The notes under the pieces: generated by a model | Told to the model about the DNA's origin: nothing | Database searches by the model: none | What the model saw: the letters and a program-made list of their open reading frames with translations, nothing else | Origin: Pseudomonas sp. Root71 | Lineage (GTDB): Bacteria > Pseudomonadota > Gammaproteobacteria > Pseudomonadales > Pseudomonadaceae | Assembly: GCF_001429045.1 (NCBI RefSeq) | Contig: NZ_LMHY01000028.1 | Coordinates: forward strand, 268,070 to 332,069 | DNA: 64,000 bases | Reading direction: 5' to 3' | Position numbers and translations under genes: made by a program | Shown here: positions 1-8,276 of the stretch, one piece after another | How the letters are laid out: each line of letters begins with the position of its first letter | Position numbering within the stretch: the first letter of the stretch is position 1

Positions 1-27
1 GACGGTTGTTCAGTGATAGAGGGTGTC

Positions 28-1047
28 ATGGGTAACGAAAGCATCAATTGGGACAAGCTGGGTTTTGACTACATCAAGACCGACAAGCGCTATCTGTCGT
101 ACTTTCGCAATGGCGAGTGGGACAAAGGCACCCTGACCGAAGATAACGTGCTGCACATCAGCGAAGGCTCCACAGCCCTTCACTATGGCCAGCAATGCTT
201 CGAGGGCATGAAGGCCTATCGTTGCAAGGACGGCTCGATCAACCTGTTCCGCCCGGACCAGAACGCCCTGCGCATGCAGCGCAGCTGCGCCCGCCTGCTG
301 ATGCCGCAGGTGGAAACCGAGCAGTTCATCGAAGCCTGCAAGGCAGTGGTGCGTGCCAACGAGCGTTTCATTCCACCGTACGGCACCGGCGGCGCGCTGT
401 ACCTGCGCCCGTTCGTGATCGGCGTGGGTGACAACATCGGCGTGCGTACCGCCCCCGAGTTCATCTTCTCGATCTTCTGCATTCCGGTCGGCGCCTACTT
501 CAAGGGCGGCCTGACCCCGCACAACTTCCAGATTTCCAGCTACGACCGCGCCGCGCCACAAGGCACCGGAGCCGCCAAGGTCGGGGGCAACTACGCCGCC
601 AGCCTGATGCCGGGCTCCAAGGCCAAGAAAGCCCACTTCGCCGACGCCATCTACCTGGATCCGATGACCCACACCAAGATCGAGGAAGTCGGTTCGGCCA
701 ACTTCTTCGGGATCACCCACGACAACAAGTTCGTGACCCCGAACTCGCCATCGGTACTGCCGGGCATCACCCGTCTGTCGCTGATCGAGCTGGCCAAGAC
801 CCGTCTGGGCCTGGAAGTGATCGAAGGCGACGTGTTCATCGACAAGCTCTCCGACTTCAAGGAAGCCGGTGCTTGCGGTACCGCTGCGGTGATCACGCCG
901 ATTGGCGGGATCGACTACAACGACCACCTGCACGTGTTCCACAGCGAAACCGAAGTCGGCCCGGTCACCCAGAAGCTCTACAAAGAGCTGACCGGCGTGC
1001 AAACCGGCGACATCGAAGCGCCAGCGGGCTGGATCGTCAAGGTTTGA
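28..1047 (+). CDS. ilvE: Branched-chain amino acid aminotransferase
   Basis: PLP-dependent transaminase (fold type IV) that interconverts Leu, Ile and Val with their 2-oxo acids in the cytoplasm, the last step of branched-chain amino acid synthesis. The 339-aa product has the expected length of the longer bacterial BCAT group. The PLP lysine is K184 in the GAAKVGGNYA stretch, and the EEVGSANFF segment near residue 225 matches the family phosphate/cofactor loop. An in-frame GTG lies 15 nt upstream, but the ATG giving MGNESINWDKLG fits the family N-terminus. It is followed closely by a strong intrinsic terminator, so it ends its transcription unit. Seen: motifs and length. Known: family reaction. 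Confidence is high. Confidence 0.95.
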   Translation: MGNESINWDKLGFDYIKTDKRYLSYFRNGEWDKGTLTEDNVLHISEGSTALHYGQQCFEGMKAYRCKDGSINLFRPDQNALRMQRSCARLLMPQVETEQFIEACKAVVRANERFIPPYGTGGALYLRPFVIGVGDNIGVRTAPEFIFSIFCIPVGAYFKGGLTPHNFQISSYDRAAPQGTGAAKVGGNYAASLMPGSKAKKAHFADAIYLDPMTHTKIEEVGSANFFGITHDNKFVTPNSPSVLPGITRLSLIELAKTRLGLEVIEGDVFIDKLSDFKEAGACGTAAVITPIGGIDYNDHLHVFHSETEVGPVTQKLYKELTGVQTGDIEAPAGWIVKV

Positions 1048-1064
1048 CCTGACGCCAGACGCAC

Positions 1065-1101
1065 AAAAGCCCCCCATCGGGTGACCGATGGGGGGCTTTT
1101 T
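1065..1101 (+). terminator. Rho-independent terminator after ilvE
   Basis: Perfect hairpin: AAAAGCCCCCCATCGG, a 4-nt loop (gtga) and its complement, ending in a T run. It starts 18 nt after the ilvE stop. The A/T tails on both sides would also allow it to act on leftward transcription. Confidence 0.9.
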
Positions 1102-1111
1102 CATGAGCGTA

Positions 1112-1190
1112 AAAAGATCGCAGCCTGCGGCAGCTCCTACAATGGATATTTCGCAGCCCCTGTAGGAGCTGCCGCAGGCTGCGATCTTTT
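1112..1190. repeat. REP pair (BIME), GTAGGAGCTGCCGCAGG type
   Basis: Two inverted copies of a roughly 30-nt REP element (core GTAGGAGCTGCCGCAGGC) separated by about 19 nt. The same type recurs at 12447-12529. The 3' end of the neighbouring ArsR-family gene runs through one arm and stops inside the other. Confidence 0.85.
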
Positions 1191-1904
1191 GCTCTTCTCC
1201 TCAATATCCAACCGCAACTCAACCCCGAACCGCCCCGCCATCTCCCTGCGCCCCAACGCCGTCAACGCCAATGCCCGACTGTCCAGATCCTGGGTCACCC
1301 ACTTGCGCCTGAGCGCCGTTTGCAGCAACGCCGCCCCCAGCGACCCGCCCAGATGCGGCCGGCGCATGCTCCAGTCCAGGCACGGGCAGGCAAAACGACG
1401 GCGCAAGGTGCTCAAGTCCTGCACTTCGATCCCGAGTCCTTGAAACATTGCCGTACCGCTGTCGCTCAAGCGATAGGCCTGTTCGTCGGTTTCCTCAAGC
1501 CAGCCCGTTTCAAGCATCCGGTCATGCAACAGCACGGCCAGGGTTCCCGCCATGTGGTCGTAGCAGGTGCGGGCAAATTGCAGGCGATCCGGGGTGCGCG
1601 CCTGGAAACTTGGCGCGCTGTTCTGGCCGATCACCATCAGTGCCTCCAGGGCCTGGGCCACGCGTTTGTCCGCCAGGCTGTAATAGCGGTGACGTCCCTG
1701 AACGTGCAGCCGCACCAGTGCCAGTTCCTTGAGTTTGGCCAAGTGGGCACTGGCGGTCGACGCGCTGACTTCGGCCACCGCCGCCAGTTCGGTGCTGGTG
1801 CGGGCGTGGCCGTCCATCAGCGAGCAGAGGATTTTCGTCCGTGCCGGCTCAGCGATGGCTGCCGCCACCTGCGAGACGCCGATGTCGTGTTGTTCTGCGC
1901 TCAT
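1137..1904 (-). CDS. ArsR-family winged-helix transcriptional regulator
   Basis: Cytoplasmic DNA-binding regulator of 255 aa. Residues ~10-90 form the ArsR winged helix (EPARTKILCSLMDG; the recognition helix region contains SASTASAHLAKLKEL, followed by the GRHRYYSL wing). The remaining ~160 aa form an additional C-terminal domain with a PCLDWS cysteine-containing stretch, as in the long ArsR-type regulators whose ligand is unknown. It is divergent from the P450 gene with 79 nt between starts, so it probably controls that gene and itself. The last ~16 residues (SQPAAAPTGAAKYPL) are encoded by the REP pair, so the natural C-terminus has been extended by repeat insertion. The ligand cannot be read from sequence. 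Confidence 0.85.
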   Translation of the reverse strand: MSAEQHDIGVSQVAAAIAEPARTKILCSLMDGHARTSTELAAVAEVSASTASAHLAKLKELALVRLHVQGRHRYYSLADKRVAQALEALMVIGQNSAPSFQARTPDRLQFARTCYDHMAGTLAVLLHDRMLETGWLEETDEQAYRLSDSGTAMFQGLGIEVQDLSTLRRRFACPCLDWSMRRPHLGGSLGAALLQTALRRKWVTQDLDSRALALTALGRREMAGRFGVELRLDIEEKSKRSQPAAAPTGAAKYPL

Positions 1905-1983
1905 ATTTCGCTCCCGGACGAATCAATGCCCTTTCGGACTGGAGATAGTAGCAACACTTTCCAACAACAAAAGGCTGTGCCCC

Positions 1984-3093
1984 ATGGACCCGATCATCGC
2001 TGCAACCCATGCCGATCCTTATTCCTACTACGCACAATTGCGTGCCGAAGGTGGGCTGGCCTTTCATCCGGGGCTGAACCTGTGGGTGGCCAGCAGCGCC
2101 CGGGCGGTGGCCGCCGTGCTGGCGCATCCCGATTGCCACGTTCGCCCCGCGCACGAACCAGTCCCCAGGGCAATTGCCGACGGCATGGCCGGCCAGGTGT
2201 TCGGCCAATTGATGCGCATGAATGAAGGTGAGCGCCAACGTTGCCCACGGTCGGCGATTGCGCCGGGGCTGGAGTTGATCGATGCGCGGGAAGTCGAAGC
2301 CCTGGTTGGCGCCCGATTGATCACCGCGGATGCCGCTGGCCTGTACAATGCCATGTTTCGTGGACCGGTGTGCGTGGTGGCGGCGTTGTTGGGGTTCACC
2401 CCGGCCCAGGGCCGCGCCATCAGCGAGCTGACGGCGGATTTCGTCGCCTGCCTGTCGCCCTTGAGCAACGCGGCACAATTGACCGCCGCCCACGCTGCCG
2501 CCGAACAATTGAGCGGTTACTTCATCGAATTGCTCGACGATGCGCACAACCACAGCCAATTGCTTGCAGGTATCGGCCAGCGCTTCGCATCCGGCGCACC
2601 GCAAACCCTGATCGCCAACCTGATAGGCCTGCTCTCCCAGACCTTCGAGGCCACTGCCGGGCTCATCGGCAACGCCGTGCTGACATTGATTGAACACCCG
2701 TCGCTGCGCAGCGAATCACCCCCTGTCGAAGACCTGCTGGCCGAAGTGCAGCGCTTCGACCCGCCGGTACAGAACACCCGCCGCTTCGTCGCCGCCCCCT
2801 GCGAAATTGATGGCGTGAGGCTGAACGCCACCGACGTGATCCTGGTGCTGCTGGCCTCGGCCAATCGCGACCCGCAGCTCAACGACAACCCCGACACCTT
2901 CCTGCTCGAGCGCCCGAACCGGCGCAGCTTTACCTTCGGTGCGGGGCGCCATCAATGTCCGGGGCAACACCTGGCGTTGAGCATTGCCGGCGCCACGCTC
3001 AAGCAGCTTCTGGCGATAGGGCCGGCACTGGAGCAGCTGAAATGGCAATACCGCCCATCCACGAATGGACGGATTGCGCTGTTCAGTGATTGA
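1984..3093 (+). CDS. Cytochrome P450
   Basis: Heme-thiolate monooxygenase-type protein, 369 aa, soluble bacterial class without a membrane anchor. The heme-binding loop is FTFGAGRHQCPG with proximal Cys325, and the K-helix ExxR is EVQR. The I-helix normally has an AGx(D/E)TT motif; here it reads QTFEAT, so the conserved threonine is Ala223, preceded by Glu222 and followed by Thr224. No ferredoxin or reductase gene is adjacent. The start is the ATG giving MDPIIAATHADPYSYY, a normal P450 opening; the frame stays open upstream but only across the divergent regulator. It is probably controlled by the divergent ArsR-type regulator. The substrate is unknown. The family call is secure. Confidence 0.92.
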   Translation: MDPIIAATHADPYSYYAQLRAEGGLAFHPGLNLWVASSARAVAAVLAHPDCHVRPAHEPVPRAIADGMAGQVFGQLMRMNEGERQRCPRSAIAPGLELIDAREVEALVGARLITADAAGLYNAMFRGPVCVVAALLGFTPAQGRAISELTADFVACLSPLSNAAQLTAAHAAAEQLSGYFIELLDDAHNHSQLLAGIGQRFASGAPQTLIANLIGLLSQTFEATAGLIGNAVLTLIEHPSLRSESPPVEDLLAEVQRFDPPVQNTRRFVAAPCEIDGVRLNATDVILVLLASANRDPQLNDNPDTFLLERPNRRSFTFGAGRHQCPGQHLALSIAGATLKQLLAIGPALEQLKWQYRPSTNGRIALFSD

Positions 3094-3104
3094 GCGAAAA
3101 CCGC

Positions 3105-4037
3105 TCAAGCCGTGCGGTATTCGACGGTCAGGTGAGACAGTTCATGGACCGGCGCCAGGCGTTCGCGAATGGTGTCGGCACTGACATTGGCCGCGGCCAC
3201 AACGCTGACAATCGCGGCCCGTGCCTGGGGGCCGACCTGCCAGACATGCAGATCGCTGATGCGCACATCGTCCGATGACTCCAGCAGTTCACGGATTTCA
3301 TCGGCAACGTGCTCATCCGTGACATCGAGCAACACCGCAGCGCTGTCACGCATCAATCCAACGGCCCATTTCGCGATCACGATGGCGCCCACGATGCCCA
3401 TCACCGGGTCCAGCCACACCCACCCCAGATAGCGCCCGGCCAGCAATGCGGCAATCGCCAGCACCGACGTCAAGGCATCGGCCAGCACATGGACATAAGC
3501 CGAGCGCAGGTTGTTGTCGTGATGGTGATGATGGCCGTGCTCATGGCTGTGTCCGTGATCGTGGCCATGATGACCGTGGCCGCCCGCCAGCAAAAAGGCA
3601 CTGGCGATGTTCACCGCCAGCCCCACCACTGCAATCACCGTCGCTTCGGTGAATGCCACGGTCGTTGGTTGAAACAGACGATAAACGGATTCACCGGCAA
3701 TGCCGATCGCCACCACCCCCAGCACCATGGCCGAGGCAAATCCGGCGAGATCCCCGACCTTGCCGGTGCCGAAGCTGTAACGCGCGTTATTGGCATTGCG
3801 CCGTGCGAATCCATAGGCCGCCGCCGCGATGCCCAAGGCCCCGGCATGGGTGGCCATGTGAAAACCATCGGCCAGCAGCGCCATGGAACCGGTGAGGTAA
3901 CCGGCGGCAATTTCACCAATCATCATCACGAACGTCAGCGCCACCACCCATAAGGTGCGTCGGGCGTTTTCATCATGGGATGCACCGAGAAACACATGGT
4001 CATGGGCAAAACGCGAAGCCTGGGGTGTCTGTTTCAT
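3105..4037 (-). CDS. dmeF: CDF-family Co(II)/Ni(II) efflux transporter, DmeF type
   Basis: Inner-membrane cation diffusion facilitator, 310 aa, exporting divalent metal in exchange for protons. Six predicted membrane segments are visible. The paired metal-site motifs are HMATHAG in TM2 (preceded by an aspartate in LLADGF) and the LADALTSV segment in TM5. A cytoplasmic histidine-rich loop of about 25 residues, with repeated HGH and HHHHH runs, lies between TM4 and TM5, typical of the DmeF group. A short C-terminal CDF domain ends the protein. The start is the ATG giving MKQTPQASRFAHDH. It lies 13 nt downstream of the dmeR-like regulator and is co-transcribed with it. DmeF proteins are known mainly for cobalt and nickel resistance; the exact metal here is inferred. 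Confidence 0.88.
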   Translation of the reverse strand: MKQTPQASRFAHDHVFLGASHDENARRTLWVVALTFVMMIGEIAAGYLTGSMALLADGFHMATHAGALGIAAAAYGFARRNANNARYSFGTGKVGDLAGFASAMVLGVVAIGIAGESVYRLFQPTTVAFTEATVIAVVGLAVNIASAFLLAGGHGHHGHDHGHSHEHGHHHHHDNNLRSAYVHVLADALTSVLAIAALLAGRYLGWVWLDPVMGIVGAIVIAKWAVGLMRDSAAVLLDVTDEHVADEIRELLESSDDVRISDLHVWQVGPQARAAIVSVVAAANVSADTIRERLAPVHELSHLTVEYRTA

Positions 4038-4050
4038 GGGATTCAGGCCT

Positions 4051-4326
4051 CTATTTGGCATAGCGGCGGATGGCCAGCAACAAGTCTTCCACGCCCTGGG
4101 CGCGATCCTCATCGCTCAAGTCCGGATGGGCCACGTGCTCGCGGGCATGAGCGTCGATGAACTGCTCCAGCAAACCATTGACCGCGCCCCGGATGGCGGC
4201 GACCAGGTGCAGGGTCTTGGCACAATCGGCGTCGGACTCAAGCGCTCGCTCCACGGCTTCCACCTGCCCGGCAATCCGTCTGACCCGCTTGATCAAGTCA
4301 TCCTTGTGTTCGTGAATGTGCGACAT
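4051..4326 (-). CDS. dmeR: Metal-sensing repressor, RcnR/FrmR family (DmeR-like)
   Basis: All-helical CsoR/RcnR-type repressor, 91 aa. The N-terminus MSHIHEHKDDLIKRVRRIAGQVEAVERAL carries the His-rich start and Arg-rich helix typical of the cobalt/nickel RcnR branch; Cys35 in SDADCAKTLHLV and the following His39 complete the usual metal ligands. It is the first gene of the dmeR-dmeF unit. A GC-tract palindrome immediately upstream (4330-4349) is the expected operator. The start at MSHIHEHKD is preferred over an upstream in-frame ATG because the longer form would translate the operator. Confidence 0.87.
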   Translation of the reverse strand: MSHIHEHKDDLIKRVRRIAGQVEAVERALESDADCAKTLHLVAAIRGAVNGLLEQFIDAHAREHVAHPDLSDEDRAQGVEDLLLAIRRYAK

Positions 4327-4329
4327 ACC

Positions 4330-4349
4330 TATACCCCCTACCCCTATAT
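4330..4349. promoter_or_regulatory. Probable DmeR/RcnR-type operator
   Basis: TATACCCCCTACCCCTATAT: C-tracts flanked by TATA ends, matching the A/T-flanked G/C-tract form of RcnR/CsoR-family operators. It lies 3 nt upstream of the dmeR-like start codon, so bound repressor would block the promoter or leader of the dmeR-dmeF unit. Confidence 0.65.
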
Positions 4350-4405
4350 GGCGCGTATGTTCGCCGAAAGAGCATAACCTGGCAAGTTGGCTGGCCAACT
4401 ACAAG

Positions 4406-4744
4406 TCAATCATCCCGCGTCAGCACTTCCAGCAGCTCGATCTCGAAAATCAGGTTCGAATTCGGCGTGATCTTGCCCATGGTGCGTTCGCCATAGGCCA
4501 GGTGCGCCGGTACCAGCAATTTGCGCTTGCCACCGACTTGCATGCCCATGATGCCCTGGTCCCAACCCTTGATGACCCGCCCGGTACCGATCACGCACTG
4601 GAAGGGTTTGCCCCGGCTGTAGGAAGAGTCGAATTCGCTGCCGTCCTCCAGCCAGCCACGGTACTGGGTAGTGATCAGTGCGCCTTTTACGGCGGCTTTT
4701 CCGTCACCCACCTGAAGATTGATTACCTGAAGCTCGTCTTTCAT
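4406..4744 (-). CDS. FKBP-type peptidyl-prolyl cis-trans isomerase
   Basis: Single-domain FKBP of 112 aa that catalyses proline cis-trans isomerisation in protein folding. The whole FKBP fold is present: ITTQYRGWLEDGSEFDSSY, then the active-site GTGRVIKGWDQGIMGM with the conserved tryptophan, then the VPAHLAYGER tyrosine loop, and a final FEIELLEV strand. There is no signal peptide, so it is cytoplasmic. An in-frame GTG 9 nt upstream is an alternative start; the ATG at MKDELQVIN is chosen by similarity to family N-termini, and both ribosome-binding sites are weak. It stands alone between the metal-efflux unit and the cyclase gene. Confidence 0.92.
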   Translation of the reverse strand: MKDELQVINLQVGDGKAAVKGALITTQYRGWLEDGSEFDSSYSRGKPFQCVIGTGRVIKGWDQGIMGMQVGGKRKLLVPAHLAYGERTMGKITPNSNLIFEIELLEVLTRDD

Positions 4745-4915
4745 TGAATTCACTCGTATGCTCTCTCGCCCTCAAGGGCCTGATGGGCGCCGTTTTCCCA
4801 GATTTGCCCTTGATTGGCAACCATTGCCACCTCCCGCGCGACGTTTAAAGCTGTTTGCTGAACTAAAATAATCAACAATTACCCTACGGTTCACCGCCCT
4901 GATGGCCATCCCCGA

Positions 4916-5989
4916 ATGATCCTGCTCTGGACCAGCGTCATCCTTGGTTCAACGACGCTTACCCTGATCGTCGCGCTGGTCTGGCGCGAACGTTCGCTGC
5001 AAAAACAACTGGCCGAATATCGCAGCATCGTCACCCGCCTCTCCGAAGGCCAGAGCATCCACCAGGACGGCGATGTCGAGCGCTTCAAACGCAGCCAGTA
5101 CTTTGCCCGCATCGGCACCTGGGACTGGGATGTCGACACCGACCGATTGTATTGGTCAGATGCGATTTTCGGCATGTTCGGCTTCAAGATCGGCGAAGTG
5201 ACGCCCTCCTACGCGCTGTTTTGCTCCTGCGTTCATCCAGACGACCGGCCCAGGGTTCGGGCCGGCGAAATGCGCTGCCTGGAAACCGGCGAAAACCATG
5301 ACGAGGAATACCGCGTGGTCTGGCCCGACGGAACGATCCGCTGGCTGCGGGAAACCGGCAACGTGGTCAAGAACGACCACGACGAAACGATCAAGATGAT
5401 GGGCGTGGTGCGCGACATCACCGAAGAAAAGGCCTCGGCCAACTACCTCAAGCACTTGGCCCATTACGACCCCTTGACCGGTCTGCCCAATCGCCTGGTG
5501 CTCGAAGAGCGCCTGTCCGAAGCCCTGGAGCTCGCGCGCACCAGTGCCACGCGGGTGGCGCTGGTGTTTGTCGACCTCAATGGCTTCAAGGCCATCAACG
5601 ATCATTATGGTCATGCCGCCGGCGACCGCGTGCTGGTCACGACCGCCACACGGCTCAAGCGCATCCTGCGCGGCACCGACACCGTCGCCCGGATCGGTGG
5701 CGACGAATTCGTGGTCATCCTCCAGGACCTGCCCCAAGGCAAAAGCCTGCAAGACGAAGCGCGCACCATCTGCCAGAAAATCTTCGTCGAACTTTCCCCG
5801 CCCGTCACCATCGGCAACGACCAGCGCCACATCGGCACCAGCCTCGGCGTCGCCGTGTTCCCCGATCATGCGCCAAGCATTGACCGCTTGCTGCACATTG
5901 CCGACCTGGCAATGTATGAGGCCAAGCGCAGTGGGAACAATCAGTATCGGCTGGGCACCGAAAGCGTGGTGCGGGCACATAGCGAATAG
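4916..5989 (+). CDS. Membrane-anchored PAS-GGDEF diguanylate cyclase
   Basis: Makes the second messenger cyclic di-GMP from two GTP. The 357-aa protein has one N-terminal membrane helix (residues ~1-23, then WRERSLQKQLAEY, cytoplasmic), a PAS_3-type sensor domain (~60-175, ARIGTWDWDVDT to MGVVRDITEEK) and a GGDEF domain (~185-345). The active-site GGDEF is at residues 261-265. The inhibitory I-site RGTD at 252-255 lies exactly five residues before it, so product inhibition is expected. There is no EAL domain. The upstream sequence ATGGCCATCCCCGAATGA is a very short ORF that overlaps the start by 3 nt and could couple translation. The input signal is unknown. Confidence 0.93.
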   Translation: MILLWTSVILGSTTLTLIVALVWRERSLQKQLAEYRSIVTRLSEGQSIHQDGDVERFKRSQYFARIGTWDWDVDTDRLYWSDAIFGMFGFKIGEVTPSYALFCSCVHPDDRPRVRAGEMRCLETGENHDEEYRVVWPDGTIRWLRETGNVVKNDHDETIKMMGVVRDITEEKASANYLKHLAHYDPLTGLPNRLVLEERLSEALELARTSATRVALVFVDLNGFKAINDHYGHAAGDRVLVTTATRLKRILRGTDTVARIGGDEFVVILQDLPQGKSLQDEARTICQKIFVELSPPVTIGNDQRHIGTSLGVAVFPDHAPSIDRLLHIADLAMYEAKRSGNNQYRLGTESVVRAHSE

Positions 5990-6180
5990 CGTTTCGTCGA
6001 CGGGTGCCTGTACCGGTAACTGCACGAGCGTGTCCACCGATACATTGATTCACTTCGCGCATCAATGCATGCCAACAATGCAATTAACATATCGATGCCT
6101 CTGCTCCACTATCCGCCCCAATAAGAACCGTGCGCCGCGTCCAGGCAGCGCATGTCATAAAAGCGGTGGAGTACTTATCG

Positions 6181-7473
6181 ATGACAGCCTCAATCCCGCG
6201 CGGACGCTCTCGCGCCAGTGCCATTTTCCGGGTCACCTCGGGCAACTTCCTCGAACAGTTCGACTTCTTCCTTTTCGGCTTCTATGCCACGCAGATCGCT
6301 GCCGTGTTCTTTCCGGCCAGCAGCGAATTCGCCTCTCTGATGATGACCTTCGCCGTGTTCGGTGCAGGCTTTTTGATGCGTCCGTTGGGCGCCGTGGTGC
6401 TGGGCGCCTATATCGATGATGTGGGTCGACGCAAAGGGTTGATCGTGACCCTGTCGATCATGGCCAGCGGCACCATCCTGATTGTGCTGGTGCCCGGTTA
6501 CGAAACCATAGGTTTGTTCGCCCCGGCCCTGGTGCTGATCGGGCGGCTGCTGCAGGGCTTTTCCGCCGGTGCGGAACTGGGCGGCGTATCGGTGTATCTC
6601 GCCGAGATCGCCACACCCGGCCACAAGGGCTTTTTCACCAGTTGGCAGTCGGGCAGCCAGCAGGTGGCGATCATTGTCGCCGCTGCCCTGGGTTACGCCT
6701 TGAACCAGTGGATGGCACCGAGTGTGATTGTCGATTGGGGCTGGCGGATTCCGTTCTTCGTCGGCTGCATGATCGTGCCGTTCATCTTCCTGCTGCGCCG
6801 CAACCTGGAGGAAACCGAAGAGTTCGCCAACCGCAAACACCGCCCGAGCATGGGTGAAGTGTTCCGCACCCTGGGGAAAAACTGGCTGACGGTGTTCGCG
6901 GGCATGATGATGGTCGCCCTGACCACCACCGCGTTCTACCTGATCACGGTGTACGCGCCGACCTTCGGTAAAACCGTGCTGCACCTGAGCACGTCCGATG
7001 CGTTGCTGGTGACATTGCTGGTGGGCGTTTCGAATTTCATCTGGCTGCCGATCGGCGGCGCACTCTCGGACCGCATCGGTCGACGCCCGGTGTTGATCGC
7101 CATGGCCCTGCTGGCCATCGCCACCACTTACCCGGTGCTGACCTATCTGGTGAACGCGCCCAGCTTCCTCCACATGCTAATGGTGCTGTTGTGGCTGTCG
7201 TTCATCTACGGCCTGTACAACGGCGCGATGATCCCGGCGCTGACGGAGATCATGCCCGTGGAAGTCCGGGTGGCCGGTTTCTCCCTTGCCTATAGCCTGG
7301 CCACGGCCGTGTTCGGCGGGTTCACCCCGGCGATGTCGACCTTGCTGATCCAGTACACCGGCGACAAGGCGGCACCGGGTTACTGGATGAGCTTTGCAGC
7401 ACTTTGCGCACTGTGCGCCACGCTCATGCTCTATCGCCGCGCCTCGAATCATCTGCAACCGGTGGCGTCGTGA
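6181..7473 (+). CDS. MFS transporter, metabolite:H+ symporter (MHS) family, citrate/tricarballylate-like
   Basis: Inner-membrane proton symporter of 430 aa with twelve predicted helices. The MHS signature is clear: GNFLEQFDFFLFGFYA in TM1, RPLGAVVLGAYIDDVGRRKG between TM2 and TM3, RLLQGFSAGAELGGVSVYLAE in TM4-5, and DRIGRRPVL between TM8 and TM9. The sequence style is closest to citrate and tricarballylate carriers. The start giving MTASIPRGRSR is chosen; an earlier in-frame start is possible but less family-like. It lies 20 nt upstream of a periplasmic binding-protein gene, probably the same operon, with a convergent LysR regulator after it. A di- or tricarboxylate substrate is inferred only. 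Confidence 0.88.
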   Translation: MTASIPRGRSRASAIFRVTSGNFLEQFDFFLFGFYATQIAAVFFPASSEFASLMMTFAVFGAGFLMRPLGAVVLGAYIDDVGRRKGLIVTLSIMASGTILIVLVPGYETIGLFAPALVLIGRLLQGFSAGAELGGVSVYLAEIATPGHKGFFTSWQSGSQQVAIIVAAALGYALNQWMAPSVIVDWGWRIPFFVGCMIVPFIFLLRRNLEETEEFANRKHRPSMGEVFRTLGKNWLTVFAGMMMVALTTTAFYLITVYAPTFGKTVLHLSTSDALLVTLLVGVSNFIWLPIGGALSDRIGRRPVLIAMALLAIATTYPVLTYLVNAPSFLHMLMVLLWLSFIYGLYNGAMIPALTEIMPVEVRVAGFSLAYSLATAVFGGFTPAMSTLLIQYTGDKAAPGYWMSFAALCALCATLMLYRRASNHLQPVAS

Positions 7474-7493
7474 ACCGACCCTTCATCGAGAAC

Positions 7494-8276
7494 ATGACCA
7501 TGAAAAAAATCTTCAATCTTGCCGCCCTCGCATTGGTGGCCAGCCTGGGCTTGAGCAGCATTGCCCAGGCTGAAGAGATCCGTGTGATGACCTCCGGCGG
7601 CTTCACGGCAGCCTACAAGATCCTCGGCCCGAAGTTCGCCGCCGCCACCGGCAACACACTCGACACCGCGCTCGGTCCCTCCATGGGCAAGGCCCCGGAA
7701 GCGATTCCCAATCGCCTGGCCCGGGGTGAGCAAGCCGACGTGGTGATCATGGTCGGCTACGCACTGGACGACTTGATCAAACAGGGCAAGGTCGATCCGG
7801 CTTCCCGTGTCGAACTGGCGGACTCACGCATTGGCCTGGTGGTGCGCGAAGGTGCACCGAAACCGGATATCAGCAACGTCGAGGGCCTGAAAAAGACCCT
7901 GCTTGACGCTAAATCAGTGGCCTACTCCGACAGCGCCAGCGGCGTGTACATCGAGCAGCAACTGTTCAAGCGCCTGGGGATCGAGGACCAGCTCAAGCCC
8001 AAGTCGACCATGGTGCCGAAAGTCCCCGTGGGCTCGGTGGTTGCCACTGGCGACTATCAACTGGGCTTCCAGCAGGTCAGCGAATTGTTGCCGGTGCCGG
8101 GGGTCAGTTTCGTGGCGAAGATTCCGGAGTCGGTGCAGTCGGTCACCCGGTTTGCCGCCGGCATCCCGGTAGGTGCCCGGCACCCGGCCGAAGCCAAGGC
8201 CTTGCTGCAATACATGGCCTCGGCCCAGGCTCAACCGGACGTGAAAGCGACCGGGCTGGACTCGGTCAGTCGCTGA
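7494..8276 (+). CDS. Periplasmic substrate-binding protein, ModA-like (orphan)
   Basis: 260-aa exported protein with a Sec signal peptide (MTMKKIFNLAALALVAS ending at AQA, residues ~1-24). The mature part follows the ModA/type-2 periplasmic binding fold: EEIRVMTSGGFTAAYKILGP, then ADVVIMVGYALDDL, then SVAYSDSASGVYIEQ, and LGFQQVSELLPVPG. No ABC ATPase or permease gene is near; the neighbour is an MHS proton symporter 20 nt upstream. It may therefore serve as a scavenging or signalling protein for that carrier, or use a remote ABC system. A second ATG 6 nt downstream is an equally good start. The 3' end overlaps the convergent LysR gene by 11 nt. The ligand is unknown; molybdate is not supported by context. 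Confidence 0.82.
   Translation: MTMKKIFNLAALALVASLGLSSIAQAEEIRVMTSGGFTAAYKILGPKFAAATGNTLDTALGPSMGKAPEAIPNRLARGEQADVVIMVGYALDDLIKQGKVDPASRVELADSRIGLVVREGAPKPDISNVEGLKKTLLDAKSVAYSDSASGVYIEQQLFKRLGIEDQLKPKSTMVPKVPVGSVVATGDYQLGFQQVSELLPVPGVSFVAKIPESVQSVTRFAAGIPVGARHPAEAKALLQYMASAQAQPDVKATGLDSVSR

Noticed and set aside
7494..8276. Calling the ModA-like gene a molybdate transporter component (modA)
   Set aside because: No modB/modC nearby and the upstream partner is an organic-acid-type symporter; the fold alone does not set the ligand.
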